From: Membranipora membranacea
Lineage: Eukaryota; Bryozoa; Gymnolaemata; Cheilostomatida; Membraniporidae
DNA length: 64,000 nucleotides
Direction: 5' to 3'
Assembly (NCBI GenBank): GCA_914767715.1
Contig: OU612065.1
Span: 34,720,001 to 34,784,000, forward strand
Both the position numbers and the translations under genes were made by a program. Of the stretch, positions 1 through 12,028 are shown in pieces; the first letter of the stretch is position 1; each line of letters starts with the position of its first letter. The notes beneath the pieces were generated by a model. The model saw only the letters and a list, made by a program, of their open reading frames with translations. It had not been told where the DNA came from and made no database searches.

Positions 1-89
1 CAAATTTGTGAGACATTATATAAATGTGTCCAGTTTCATGTCATCTTATATCTATATCAATAATCATGCATTTCCATTGATTTCTTCAG

Positions 90-3000
90 ATTCGACGAAC
101 TTCAGATGCAGTTCTCTCAAGATCAATCTCAGAGATAAGTGAGGGTATATGCTCTTATGCGACACTCCATTTCATTGAAGCATGTAACCAGCCACTCAAA
201 GTTCCAGATGGTAAGAATTCAGCAGTTTGCCTCTTGTCAGAAAAGTTGTATTCGGACTGGAGGGGATGCATAACCAGTATGGCACTGTAGTATGCAGACT
301 CTATATGCGCTGATACAATAAAACGTTTCCAAGCAAATTACATTACACATTTTCCTATCAGGGGGAGGGGGTTCAATGCAAGTGTTGAATTTGGCTTTAC
401 ATACTGAGATATGTGTTAATTTTTGTGCGTCATGAAGAGAAGTTCAGACAATTCAACAATAACCCAAAAAAAAGCTATTCCAGATCGATGCTGGAAACAG
501 ATGTTAACATTGATTGTATATGCACAAAAATAGCATCAGGTGCTGTGTTGTGTTATTGGTAAATCCGGTTGTGCATGGATAGCGCTTGCATCATAGACTT
601 TATCATTGCGAAATTAGAATTGGTCATTTTAGAGCACTACTAGTCGTTTTCCCGAAAATTCCAATTGTATGGCTATGAAAATTGCTTGCATGTCATTTCT
701 GTAGCAATGAGTGGAAAATTGTTCTGTGAAAAACACATCATTTTAATTTACAACTAGGGCTAGCTAATTTTTGCCACCATCTTAGATGTGTCCTGTCTCT
801 CTTACTCATTTGTTACACACTCGGTGGGCTCATTTTTTACTGTGTAGTACTGGTTACTGGCATGATTTATTATTACATTTATGTACAAGTAGCCTGTGGA
901 AAAACAATTGCAGGTAAAACCATTTGCCAATGTTTGATTTGTAGTAGCATTTTACATAATTTTCAGATCCTAGTTTTTTTATACTGAAATTAAGGAGTGT
1001 ATGATTTGAACTTTTGGCCAATCAGTAGTTAAATCTAGCAGTCCCAAAGTGTGGAATGCGGTTGAGATATTGGCTTTGTTCAATGGGCAAACACGCAAAA
1101 CTTTTACTTTTACGGATAGAGAAATTACCTGCAAGTGAAACATATTGTGCTGCATGAAACATGTTTTGAAAAAACAACTCTCTGGTGTCTTGGTCAATAC
1201 ACCGCTGAGTACGTGGTTTGAGGCCCATCCTGGCCAGAATTTTACCATATCAACTCTGGCTGCCAGTGCCAACAAAATCTTATCCTAACCAAAAATCATT
1301 TCTAAAGACTAAGATAGAGAAATCACACAGGACAACTATGGTAGTAATTATATTCTTTTCTCTTCCAGATCGGAAACTTGTGCTCTATAGCCAGAGAATA
1401 AATTTAGACATGCACAATGCTGAGTGCTTAGGGAGGCTGCATGGTCAGCTACAGATTTATAAATCGCAGGATACTGGGACAAGTCAGGATTTCCAGCATA
1501 TGCTAGCTGAGAAGGTGAGTAATATGTAGAACTTCTGTCTATACTTTTGAATAATCTGATGTACTGCTGGCGAAGCCCAAGACAGTGTTCAGGTAATCGC
1601 TGCTGGAAACATGTATGATATGATATGTAAATTGACTTCATTCATCATGCGATTGTGAGTTGATTATCTTCAGTACCATTTGTGAAAAATGATCCCCAAA
1701 CACAGCTCCAAGGTCATAACTGGTCCCAGGTTTATCCCCAGCTCTTGATAAAGCTATTAATCATAGAGAAAAAACATCCTATGTGGCATGCATATGTAGT
1801 TACGGATTTACAGACCTGGAATTTTTACTATATAAATTTGTATTTCTTTGCCCTTGATGTAATGGAATAATTGCATACATCCAACTCCCAGCAGCTACAT
1901 AGTTTAAAACTGGTTTCTGTAAAGCTTTCGATATGTTGGTGCATGTTTTCTTTGTTTACTGAACAAAATAACCATCCTGATTCTCAGTAGATAAGCAATC
2001 CAATAATATAAACACATATATCCTCTGTGATTTATACAATTTTATTCCTGTCAGATCATTCAAATCCATGGTGCTGCTCAAAAGAAAATGTGATAATACA
2101 TCATTTTACTGCTTTGTCAACTTGGGCACAGCTGGCACAGCAATGTATCTTTGAGAATGGTAGCTTGCATCAACTCCTTGCTTGCATCAAGCAATGAAAT
2201 CCCTGGAGTTAGTTCATTACATCAAGGGTCTTTGTCCACTGTCCATTGCATGATGTAATTATTAACATTCTGCACAGGATTTAGCATCAGTGTATTCCTT
2301 ATTGATATCAATATCCCGCATAGCTCAGTTGTTAAGCTGTTAAGTTGTTCATCCCAGCGTAAGAAACCCCAGGCCAAGGCAGATTTTTTGTAAAAAGATA
2401 CAAATTTCATAGTGTGCTGGAACACTTTGATTGTACCCCCTTTCCAGCTTGCCTTGTAATGCAGCTGCAAAAAAAAACTTGCCACATGACAAGACCTTCG
2501 TTCCCGGCTGCTCCCATTTTTCTATAACAACAGTAAAGTGCAAAAGCTATAATATCCATATCCTGTCATGCCATTCAGTACCATGACTAATGTATGTACT
2601 AATATTTCTATTTCTTTAGAGACTAATGCTGAAGGTTGGCGCACCGGTTATGCTGATAAAAAAACATTTCTGATACGCTGGTGAATGGGCTCCGAGGAAA
2701 AGTTGCAAAGTTAAAACAAGGAGAGGTGATAGTTCACTTCCCAAGTCTATCCAGGAGTCATACATTTAAGGCTGAAAAGTTTACCAGGTTAGCTATTTGC
2801 GCTCATAATATCACAACAACACCAAACCTCATCATATTATACCAAGAACCATGCTGAAAAATCATAATATGTGCCATCTATTATTGTGAAGTTGGGTATC
2901 AGTACTGTCGATTATACGTAAGGTCGGAGTTGCATGCACATTCCATAAGTTATGATAACTATGAAGCTGTGGTCAATGAGGAAAATGCAGCGGAATGAAT

Positions 3001-4951
3001 TATAAATACTGTTGGTAGCCAAAGACCACACATTGTTCAAGTACAAACAACAGATGATCTGAGAGAAAATTATTCAACTTTGTTTAAACTTTTAGGGATG
3101 ACCATATCCATAAGAAGGAGATCTCAAGGAACCAAATACCCCTTCTACTGTGCTACGCCACAAAAGTTCACAAGTAACAAGGCCTGTCAGCTGACTATGT
3201 TGAAGTACATGCAAAAGATATATTGTACCCCGCATTATTGGCTGTAGCGGTCAGCAGTGTGACGAGTCGTTCTGGCCTTTATGTGACGGGTTTCTCCAGG
3301 AAGTCAGTTCTGAAGCCAGCAGATACGCTTCTCAACGCCATCAGCAATCCTGGGCAACCTGTTTCCAGTTCGTTATTTGAATGCTGTCGGACAGAATTTG
3401 ACATCTCTGATGACTATGGTTTCACGGACAGCGAAGATGAAGAGTTGATGTTTCCAGACGAAAGCCAAGTTCCCGAAAACCCTCAGCCATCAACTTCGAA
3501 TATGTCAACCTCATCCCCTAATTCTGTTATAATCAAGGATCTCCTTCTTAAACAGACCATTCTTGCTCCGGTAAGACAAGAGCAAGAACTTATCAATCGG
3601 GAAGTTTTTTATCTAAAGAATGATATTGACTTAAACGGCATCCACTCCTATTTCAACCAACGGCTGAATGCCTTCCATGCAGACACTAAAGCTAACAAAA
3701 TCAAACCAGACAATGCTGCAAATGGAATCATATTCAGCAGCCTTTCCAAACATATAAACGAAAGAAGAATCTCTACCTGAGAAGTATCATAACTACATTA
3801 GGCAGATGATGGGGACATGATGACAGATCTGTTCGAAGCGGAGGCTGCCAAGGCTGGAACTGAGGCTATAGCTGACCTGTACAGCTCCGAACAATTTCAC
3901 ATTTCATCTGGTGCTGGGAGAGGTGTGATAAGAAGAGTAGGTGGCAGAGCAGTATATTTGGCAATCAAAGAACAAACAAAAACGATCAGCACCCTTGTCA
4001 AAAAAAACCAAACCCTCGGCCCTGAGTACAAGAATTTGAAACGTACAATCAAATGCCTGCAAACCATGAAGGCTTCGGAAGAGGAAGTTCTCCTTGGAAA
4101 GTACCCGGAAACATCAGCTGAGACCTCCAGGAGAAATAGGCAAAACACCAATCGTATGCAAATTACAGATGAGGTTTATGAGTATTTTCATGTGTTAGAA
4201 AAAAGCCGTCATGCCTGCCATACCGTAGGTGAATGCCTCTTGCATGGTGATGAGGTCACCAAAAACACATACCACTCGCTTCTTTTAAATATTGAGATAG
4301 AGCAGAAGTTGCGGGATGCGATGCCAGGTGCTGACCAGATACTGCTGGAAAAAATGAACAAACTCTTAATTAAGAAATACCTGCCCTACGGCAATAATCA
4401 GTATAGAAAAAACTCTCGTTACGCACTTTGAGAAGTGCAAGATGCTTGCGCACAGACCGCAGATAGCTGTTACTGAGGAATCAACATCTAAAAAACGGAA
4501 GGTGCGCGAGCTACGTCCATAAAATGAGACACATATGCTAAATTGGCAGATGAAACAATATTGACAATGATTTTGTCGAACACATTTTCATTCAGTTTTA
4601 GGGGAAAAAAAATGCCTCTATCATTTTTTCGCACTGCTACTTTATTATAATTTATTTCGTGTTTGTCAACCATATCTGTCTCTTTTAAACATACAGAAAA
4701 CCACCGGGGGTGCTCCACAAAAGGCCAAGGATGAAGATGAGGAATGCAGGTCTAGATCATGTGTTGTGCGCAGATCTAAGAAAGCAGCTGAGTATGACTG
4801 GATTTGTTGTGATTACTGTGAGGAGTGGTATCATGTGGTGTGCACCAGCTTGGATAAGGGCTTGACGACAGATGAGATTGAAAAACTGACATGGTACTGC
4901 ATCTTTTGCGACCAGGATACCGGCAACAAGGGTGAGCTGAAAATAATATAA
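90..4951 (+). pseudogene. PIF1-like helicase with C-terminal PHD finger, 3' part, decayed
   Basis: I see five exons: 90-210, 1369-1514, 2620-2787, 3096 to about 4501, and 4697-4951. The first two join in phase and encode the middle of a PIF1-type SF1B helicase (NQPLKVPDD, then a stretch resembling 'LPGxLHxYxAxDSG'). Exon 3 carries the typical LMLKVGAPVMLI block followed by DTLVNGLRGKV. Exon 4 holds the QIPLLLCYATKVHK block, then an acidic linker and a helical region. Exon 5 encodes a PHD finger with C-x4-C, CCDYC, WYHVVC and WYCIFC. The copy is broken: a seven-A run at 2658-2664 shifts the frame, TAA at 3175-3177 falls inside the HK(S/A)QG motif, two shifts lie between about 3757 and 3811, and another near 4400. 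The 5' half lies left of the window. Helicases of this layout occur in invertebrate DNA transposons, so I infer a mobile origin. The PIF1 assignment is strong; the transposon class is open. Confidence 0.8.
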
Positions 4952-5876
4952 CTTGCTTGCTCAGACATAAGATCATGTTACACAGAACTTGTACTCACTG
5001 GATAGGCAGAACATCTTGAATGAAAATTTGAATATCGGGCTATTCAGTGATTGATCTGAATTGTCTGGAGACAAACCTGTGCCCTACATGATATTTTATC
5101 CTGTAATGCCCTACAGCAATGATTGAACTGAGAAGGATTTCTGGATATCTCTACAAGAAAAGTAAGATGAGAGGCCCCCACCCCAAACCTTTTTATAGAG
5201 CTGGTTAAGTCTGATGCTGAGTTATTTTCCACTTTGGTTTGATTCAGTAGTTGTGTTCTCTTTGTACCTCTTCATTGAAAACCAAATTAAAATGGCATGT
5301 GAATCTTATTTGCCGTAACAGCTCATCCCATAGTTGAAATTATATGAAATACCTACACATGTGTGATGGCAAAAATCAAGGTTGAATGGGTGTCAGTGAT
5401 GCAAATCACACCTCAAATTACCAACATTTTTTGTACTTATGAAACTCAACATAAGACTGCTAGTCTACCTGTTAGAACTGTTACAGCTCGTCTATCTATT
5501 AATGTCCTTAATTCATTTTTGCTTGGGTCTCAATGTTAGCTGGCACCTAATTTTGGTTAGCTGAGGTCTGTATAGAGTAAAGAGGGCGAGTTAATGTTTG
5601 CATAGCCTTAATTTAACCATTTCAAGTATTTATGAAAAGACAATTTTTCCTTCCTTCCTTCCATATAATTAAAAATGCCAGGTATACAATATCTTCAAAT
5701 CTACCTTGTGCCACATCACAATATGGTCATTAGGATTATGAACTATTGAGGAACCTGAACAGCGACTCTTTGGTCTTGTTTGGTGGCCTTAAAAAAGGCG
5801 GATTTGTGAAGGGAGTTACCAGAGGGCGGACTGACAGTCGACTCTGCGTAACTTCAGCTTCGTTGATAGATATGGA
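4952..5876. other. spacer, no gene seen
   Basis: AT-rich sequence with no reading frame that resembles a known protein and no clear inverted repeat. It may include the 3' flank of the decayed helicase element, but I could not find a terminal repeat marking its end. Confidence 0.4.
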
Positions 5877-6044
5877 TTAGACATCAGTCATCTTCTTGTC
5901 TCTGAATCTCTTGTCAGCCAAGAGGTTATATGGCTGAGCATGTCCAACATTAGAGTCTGTGCCCGCATTCCTCTTCCCTTGATCTCGTACAATCCGCCGT
6001 CCTGATGATAGTGTTTGTATCGGATCGAGAAGTTCGGCAACAAA
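5877..6044 (-). CDS. possible orphan terminal exon, unknown protein
   Basis: On the minus strand a frame of about 55 codons runs to TAA at 5877-5879 and has ordinary protein composition (starts VAELLDPIQTLSSG, ends KRFRDKKMTDV). A TGA sits in frame just upstream. No convincing splice acceptor is visible at the boundary, and the nearest one (near 6058) opens another frame. It lies 0.9 kb beyond the end of the P-like transposase on the same strand, so it could be debris from that element or from another gene. The product is not recognised. Confidence 0.25.
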   Translation of the reverse strand, partial: FVAELLDPIQTLSSGRRIVRDQGKRNAGTDSNVGHAQPYNLLADKRFRDKKMTDV

Positions 6045-8453
6045 TCATTTTATTTATTGTACCCTGAAACATAGGTAAATACAGCAATCAAAGAAAGTAC
6101 ATAAAAATTGACAAAATAAAAGCCACAAAAATACCATGGATGAAATTCTCAGAATTAAATAACAATTTAACCAACCAATTAGGCAAAAAATACTTCACAA
6201 AAATTGTAGCCTCTAGCAGCATTAATTAACCTATGATAGAAGGGGTGGTAATTACACACTGTTATGATACAAATATTACTTAATTAATTCTTAAAACTTA
6301 ATTCAACTTACAAATGGTGACTGGTTAGGTCACTTCTCGATCTAATAAGTTTGTCAGGCATACATACTAGTTAATCCATCAGGTTTCTACAGTGAAAAGT
6401 AACGAAAAATAAGTAAAGAAAATTGTCACAATTAATTTCAGTCGCCTTTTCTTACAAACATGATTACAATAATACATAGGTAATAATAGTAAAACAAGTA
6501 TAACAAAACATTAAACTTACATGTCCTTTTGCAAAGTCAGTACTCAGAATATAATATATATATACGACATCTCCCGCGTAAGTCAGTATTGGAGTGAAGA
6601 TGAAGTGATAACTGATAAACTTAGTAAATAAAGCTACATTTTTCTGATTAAATGTGCAGAGAGTAAAATAACGAGAGAGAAAATGCGTCCTGCTTTGACT
6701 TGCTTCTCTAAGGTAATGACAATATCATTAAGGTAATGATAATATGAATTCTGCAGCAATCTGAGTGAGGTCACAACAAATTTGGCCTCATGGTTTTGCT
6801 GGCGACTTGACTTGACCTGATGCCACAAATTTAAACAATTTGTCAAACTTTTAATTGATACTGATAAGACACTTGACAATTTACACCAGCAGGTTGCTGC
6901 ATAAATACACAGGAGATAATAATAATTCGGATAATTCATAAATAGGCTAATTAAATTTGCAGTTCAAGAAAACATCCCAATACAGTGTTGATCGACTTGC
7001 TGTATGCTAGCACTGTTGGGTTGGTGTTGGCCCCATTACAGCGAGATCGCTGTGAAGAGAACATGTTCTCTATCACATCTGAGTTCAGCAGGCCTCCTAC
7101 TACTCTGGCACCAGGGTATTTCTGTAAGATGAGTTTGATGGTATTCTCGAACGCGACTACAGTAGAGTTGAGATCATCATAGGCTTCCTTAGTGATGAAC
7201 GTCCTGCAAAATTATAAATTGAACATGTAAATATTTAGGAACTAACTGAGCAGTGTGATATGCAGATCGCACATCATTTTGTAAAAAAATTGTCTTTGTT
7301 ATTATTTTGTCATTTTGACATCAAATGCAACAATGGTTATTAGTCTAATAACTAAGACTAGATGGGCAAGCAGCGTTATACTAATGGCGTCTTATCATGT
7401 TTAACTAGACTAGTTTATTTTGCTACAGCTGATTTTAGGTTTACGCATGCATTGATTTTCCTTGGCATAATTCGGAGCAACTGTCCACAACAATTGAAAT
7501 GAAATTTATGTGGACGCTTACTTCGGGTCTGGTCTTGAGCGTGTGTGCCATTCCCGGTAGAAGTTCAGTGCGGCCATATTTTCTGCTAGTCTGGTATCAT
7601 CTGCTGTGGCATAGGGTTGGAAAGACAAAAGGTCCTGTGTAAGGATAGCCATGTTGGTTAGGATTTTGATGGTCAATCCTAGATCGGTCCGGCCAACTTC
7701 CTTCTGATATTCCTGTAATGGTCAATTAAATCATTCAGTGAAGGTAGCAGTATATAAGCTCTGCAATGACCTGCCAAAGGAGATGGTTTACCCTGTGAAA
7801 CCTCTGTTTACCTGTTTTAAGAAGGATGCAAACAAGTTGAAGTTATCTAAACGATAGCAATTCGTTCTGCCTGCTTGACCATCTGTTCACCCTAAATTAT
7901 GAAAGGATGTGTGTATGGGATTGGGAACCTTGTATTTTCTTGGAAAAACATCTCTTTCCCTATATCATAACACATAATTTTTTTTATAGAATGAACTCAC
8001 TGTCATCAGATGAAGCATTTCGTCATTCATCACTTCGAAAGCCAGATGGTTCCTCATCTTCCCTGAGTCTGTGACGAAAATGTGGTCGTCAGTCAGCTTC
8101 CGATGGATAGGAAAGGAGTTGAACATGTGGTCCTATTTGTAAGCATCCTCCCAGTGGGACCAGAAGCTGAACTCCCTTCCTAAGCGCACTCTTCTCTTGC
8201 TGTCATAATCCTTGGCTGATGCCAAGAATGATTTTCTGATTTTTTTAATACCATGCTACAAGTTATTTACCTCATGGGCACAAAATGGTCTAATACTTTT
8301 TGCATAGCTGCAGCTTTCTACATTATAATAGTCACATTGTGAATTTTTCTGTACAAGCTTCATTAATTAGTTAAAAATAAATAATTCATACCAGATATAC
8401 AGTGGTGTAATGAACATTCTCCTTTAATTTTTGCAGTTGATATTTGGTGTAAG

Positions 8454-8456
<3 letters not shown>

Positions 8457-8486
<30 letters not shown>
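8457..8486. repeat. (AT)n microsatellite
   Basis: About 30 bp of uninterrupted TA/AT dinucleotide, inside an intron of the P-like transposase. Confidence 0.95.
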
Positions 8487-8489
<3 letters not shown>

Positions 8490-8837
8490 GCGTAATAAAT
8501 AACGCCACAGCACCATCGCGAATCCAAATCATCAAAAGGTTTACAAACTCAGTATGTTAACTTACACAAGGATCCATCATGCAGATAACTTCTCTGTTGG
8601 CTTTCATAGGGTTCTTAACTTTCCAATCTAGATGTGCTTCCGGTCCTACATGGAGCTTGATGAACTTCTTGTTGTTGGAGTCTCCATCCATTAGCATTCC
8701 ATCACACTGCAATTATTACAACAGCAAGTATATTTGTATGTATCACTGGATCTCAGATGGCAAAACATGACAAACATGCCAAAGCAAAGACATAAACAGT
8801 AACACATAAATTAGGTTTTGCTATCACCTTTAAGGTG

Positions 8838-8890
8838 TATCCCACAATGAAATTTTTTGGAACTCCAAGTGAGGTCAGGTCAGTGGCTGA
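8838..8890. repeat. dispersed repeat copy, partial
   Basis: This segment matches the left end of the small inverted-repeat element at 36112-36208 (shared words include GTATCCCACAATG, then GAACTCC/GAATTCC, CAAGTGAG/CAGTGAG and GTCAGG/ATCAGG). It is a partial, diverged copy within an intron of the transposase gene. Confidence 0.5.
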
Positions 8891-10157
8891 CCTAACTGTT
8901 ATGAGTTATTCAGTAGCACAATTTAATTTCTTTATTACCTCGAATCTACATGTCTCCAGGGTGTTGATGACCTTCCACACGATAATCATCAACTCGGCAG
9001 CCTGAGCTTCGGTAGTCGGATAGTATGCTACCGGCCACTTAAAACCAGTGTGCCCCAGAAAAATAAACTGAAGAATGTGGGTCGCAAGAGTGTTCAAGCC
9101 ACCTAAAAGGATTAAATAGTTTAATTGATATTGGAGCATTACAATCAATATTTGATCAATGAAAATAAAATTAAAATTTGTGGTTGCCTCCTCGTTGTAA
9201 ACCATTGAAGCCTATAATGCATTACTTTGTGAAAAAAGTTTGAGGAACATGATAAACCCTACACGCTTGTTTTGAGGCAACTGCCATATGTTATAAACAC
9301 ATCATATTTCCTTAGTCTGTGAAGACCTTGCACTTCACCGTAATCTGTCATCCCACAAAGTTTACTGTCTGGGGCTGCTGACTCCAACTGAAGGTCTTCC
9401 TACAACAGCCAATATAGTGGTAATGTAATGATGATAATCAACACAGAAAGGACAACGGGAATAAATTGGGCAGAGCATCATCACATATACAGTGATTACT
9501 ATCAGGACAGCTTCATAATCATCTCACTTGTTTGTAGACTATACATATACAATACAACGTAAAATGATAATAAATACCTGAATCTGTATTTCATCAAATA
9601 CAATGAAGCCGCTTCTGCCTCTCTTAGAAAGTCCTCTCCGGTCTGCTTCGAGGAGCATCCATTGCAGGTTCTCTGCACACAGTCCTGGACTTTGGTTGAC
9701 GAAGTTCTTATACCTTGTAAGCTGCCTAGGGATTGGTAGTTTGAGTACCTTTGCAAGGTTGAGGTAAGCTGTCGCTGATCTAGTATAGAGATCCATACAA
9801 TCTGGATAACGCTAAAATAAGCAAAAAAGTAGTGTTAGAAGACACACCAGGAGAAAGTTTCTGACCAAGTAATATTTGATGCTTCGCTATATTTAGTGTG
9901 AGGGATTTTCTGACGATATTCGTTTGTAGTTATTACTTAACTAGCAATGGTTCAAGCCTGTACCATATTGTAAGTTATACACATAACCATGTTTGCTGCT
10001 GTGATAGGCAATTTTGTCATGTTGATTTTTACAGCATTAGACGGAACACAAAACACTGGAATACTATTTGACCATGCAGATGAGACAATTGGTGTCAACA
10101 AAGACAATCAGCTTCTGACAAAATCCAAGAGTGATGTATGACTAGAGAAAACCATAC

Positions 10158-11362
10158 CTTACTTCTCAAAAAAAAAGGAAAAACTCTATCCACTCCTTGT
10201 CACTTTTTAAACTTTCTGGTAACAAACCAGACCATTCTGCTCTAGGGGGTGGAGTGCTGGGCGGGATTTTCTCTTCTTCTTCTTCTTCTTCTCCTTCTTC
10301 TTCTTCATTGTCAGGTGCATAGGTAGGATCATGCTCTTCTGGTGGCTGTTCTAGCTTAAAATCTACAGGAATTGGCTCCCGTCTTTCCTTACAGGGGGGT
10401 TTGTTAGTTAGCTCTCCTAGTGCTGGACGACTACAGTACAAAAAATATGACTTCTCATGGAATACCACTTAGTGCGAGTTGTACAGTGTAAGACCTAAAA
10501 AACTGTTATTCCAACCTGTATCAAAACATGGACTTCTTTCAAAATTCAATGTCTTATGCTTCATGTACGAACCAATAAAACTGAAACTCACATCGTAAAG
10601 TAAAATTATTTGCCTCGCACCACTATTTTAGAGCTATTTTATATTTAAAGCCTTTTCACTTACGTAGGAGTTATGATCGACAGCTGATAGTGTCAACTTT
10701 TGTGTCAGGCCGGTGCAAATTGAATTACATCCATTTCTCTGCACCCTGACAACTTCTGCAAACACCCGTGGGGAAAAAATCGAGCAGGCGGTGATTATTG
10801 TGAAGCCCTCTTTGCAAGAATACTGTTTACAGCAGTAGAATGAATGACCAATTTATTTATGCTGAACAATGCATATTGCTTTATTCTTCAATGGTAATGC
10901 AGCAATAAGGGAAGATGCAGCATTTGATCCACAAATCTCCTGCCAAACCTAGATTTCAGGCAATGTTGGACTTGTCTGCCTTAATTAAACAAAAACCCAG
11001 ACAAAAAACCAATTGCATTGCCAGAAACCCTGCATTGGTCATTGACTGATTTGTTACGATAGTGTGTGATCACACATTTAATGATTGCAAGCATGGTATG
11101 AAATCTCATCATCGGTCGCATCGAGCAGGTTCAAGGGTATGGTGATAATTTGAATGTTGCAAGTGATTTGCTATCTTGAGCAACGTGTTTCTTTTCCCAA
11201 TAGAAAGCCTTAGGTGAAGCTTACCTGTTTAACAATCTTTCCGAAGATGCTGATCGCCACTGCCCTGTCATGTCCCCAGTGCTGATAATACGATTCGTAC
11301 AAGTCGGACGCTATCAACTCATAGGCACCAGTGGCTCCCGAAACTCATTGTGTTTGTTAAGC
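10158..11362 (-). pseudogene. possible N-terminal exons of the P-like transposase (RFX-like DNA-binding region and acidic linker)
   Basis: Upstream of the transposase core, on the same strand, three coding-like blocks appear. Block 11225 to about 11340 encodes YELIASDLYESYYQHWGHDR followed by AISIFGKIVKQ, which resembles the helical core of RFX-type winged-helix domains (Y-x-x-Y...SFGKIIRQ). Block 10755-10664 encodes VVRVQRNGCNS and continues to a good donor (GTAAGTG). Block 10430-10158 encodes a proline- and glutamate-rich linker with a run of about eleven acidic residues, ending near a nine-T run that shifts the frame. Splice phases between the blocks do not match cleanly, so decay or wrong boundaries are likely. 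No THAP zinc finger, the usual N-terminus of animal P-like transposases, was found. Linking these exons to the transposase is inference. Confidence 0.35.
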
Positions 11363-11875
11363 CTACAGAAAGGATTTTGCAATCACTAGAGACGCACAGT
11401 CACAAAAAATCAATCAATATTCCACCATATCTTTCATCATCTGTAACCATGTAACCCGGTATCAATATAGATAGCATGTATTCTTCTAATATGCATCAAC
11501 AAATCTCATTAAAAGGCCAAGTTGGAACTGGTGAAACTGCATACCAGAAAGAAATCTTTTTTGTGTGATAATGTTGTGCTCAACATGCATAGATTTGGAT
11601 GATTTGATATGGACAGTGCAAACAACTTCAAAGGCGCACCCTCCCCAGCGCAGCCTGCATCCACACCCACAATGAAAGAGGACCACGTAGATCACCGTTT
11701 ACAGGTGTTAACAGATAAAAAAAAAAATATATATATACCTGTTTATATATTGCCTGGTTGTATAGCTAGGGAGGAATTTCTACATGTATGTACTAGTAGC
11801 TGTCAAATTAATAAACCAGCTGAGAGTTTATTTACTTATTGCCCTTTGTGCAGCTGTGCTTAGGATTGTAGCACG

Positions 11876-12028
11876 ATAGGCAAAAGCGGACCTGTTCCAC
11901 TGTAATAAAATTGATTATTATTAATCAATGTAAAATCCTATACCATTTGAGAGCTACTGCGTATGGGATTTTACACTGATTATTAATAATCAATTTTATT
12001 ACAGTGGAACAGGTCGGCTTTTGCCTAT
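11876..12028. mobile_element. palindromic MITE, about 153 bp
   Basis: Two arms of about 70 bp are near-perfect reverse complements around a short centre (11943-11962). Each arm begins ATAGGCAAAAGC and runs through CTGTTCCACTGTAATAAAA. The ends read TA|GGCAAAAGC...GCTTTTGCC|TA, which suggests a TA target duplication. There is no coding capacity, so it is a non-autonomous fold-back element. The terminal GGC-A-AAGC pattern resembles the ends of the larger element at 34168-38582. Confidence 0.85.

Larger units (their letters stand above)
6951..9811 (-). pseudogene. P-element/THAP9-like transposase, DDE catalytic part, one nonsense codon
   Basis: Seven exons on the minus strand join in phase: 9811-9578, 9399-9327, 9102-8939, 8706-8566, 8255-8001, 7712-7522 and 7203-6951 (stop TAA 6951-6953). 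They spell the P-superfamily transposase core in order: SPGLCAENLQWML, GFIVFDEIQIQ (first catalytic Asp), LATHILQFIFLGHTGFKWPV, CDGMLMDGDSNNKKF (second Asp), DPCHGIKKIRKSF, FPIHRKLTDDHI, KMRNHLAFEVMNDEMLHLM, and NSDVIENMFSSQRSR (C-terminal Glu). The role in active relatives is cut-and-paste transposition through an RNase H fold. In the 8255-8001 exon the codon at 8133-8135 reads TAG where relatives commonly have Trp before Asp. Everything else here is open, so the copy is recently inactivated or polymorphic, or the stop is an assembly error. One donor (9327/9326, GTCTTC) is weak. Family assignment is firm. Confidence 0.85.

Noticed and set aside
2222-2543. Minus-strand frames of 64-87 codons, and a tRNA-like GCATAGCTCAGTTG patch near 2317
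   Set aside because: The frames lie within an intron of the helicase gene and show no family signal; the patch has no matching B box or acceptor stem, so it is not called a tRNA or SINE.
11486-11863. Overlapping open frames on both strands next to the MITE
   Set aside because: No family resemblance, no consistent splice signals, and composition typical of random AT-rich sequence.
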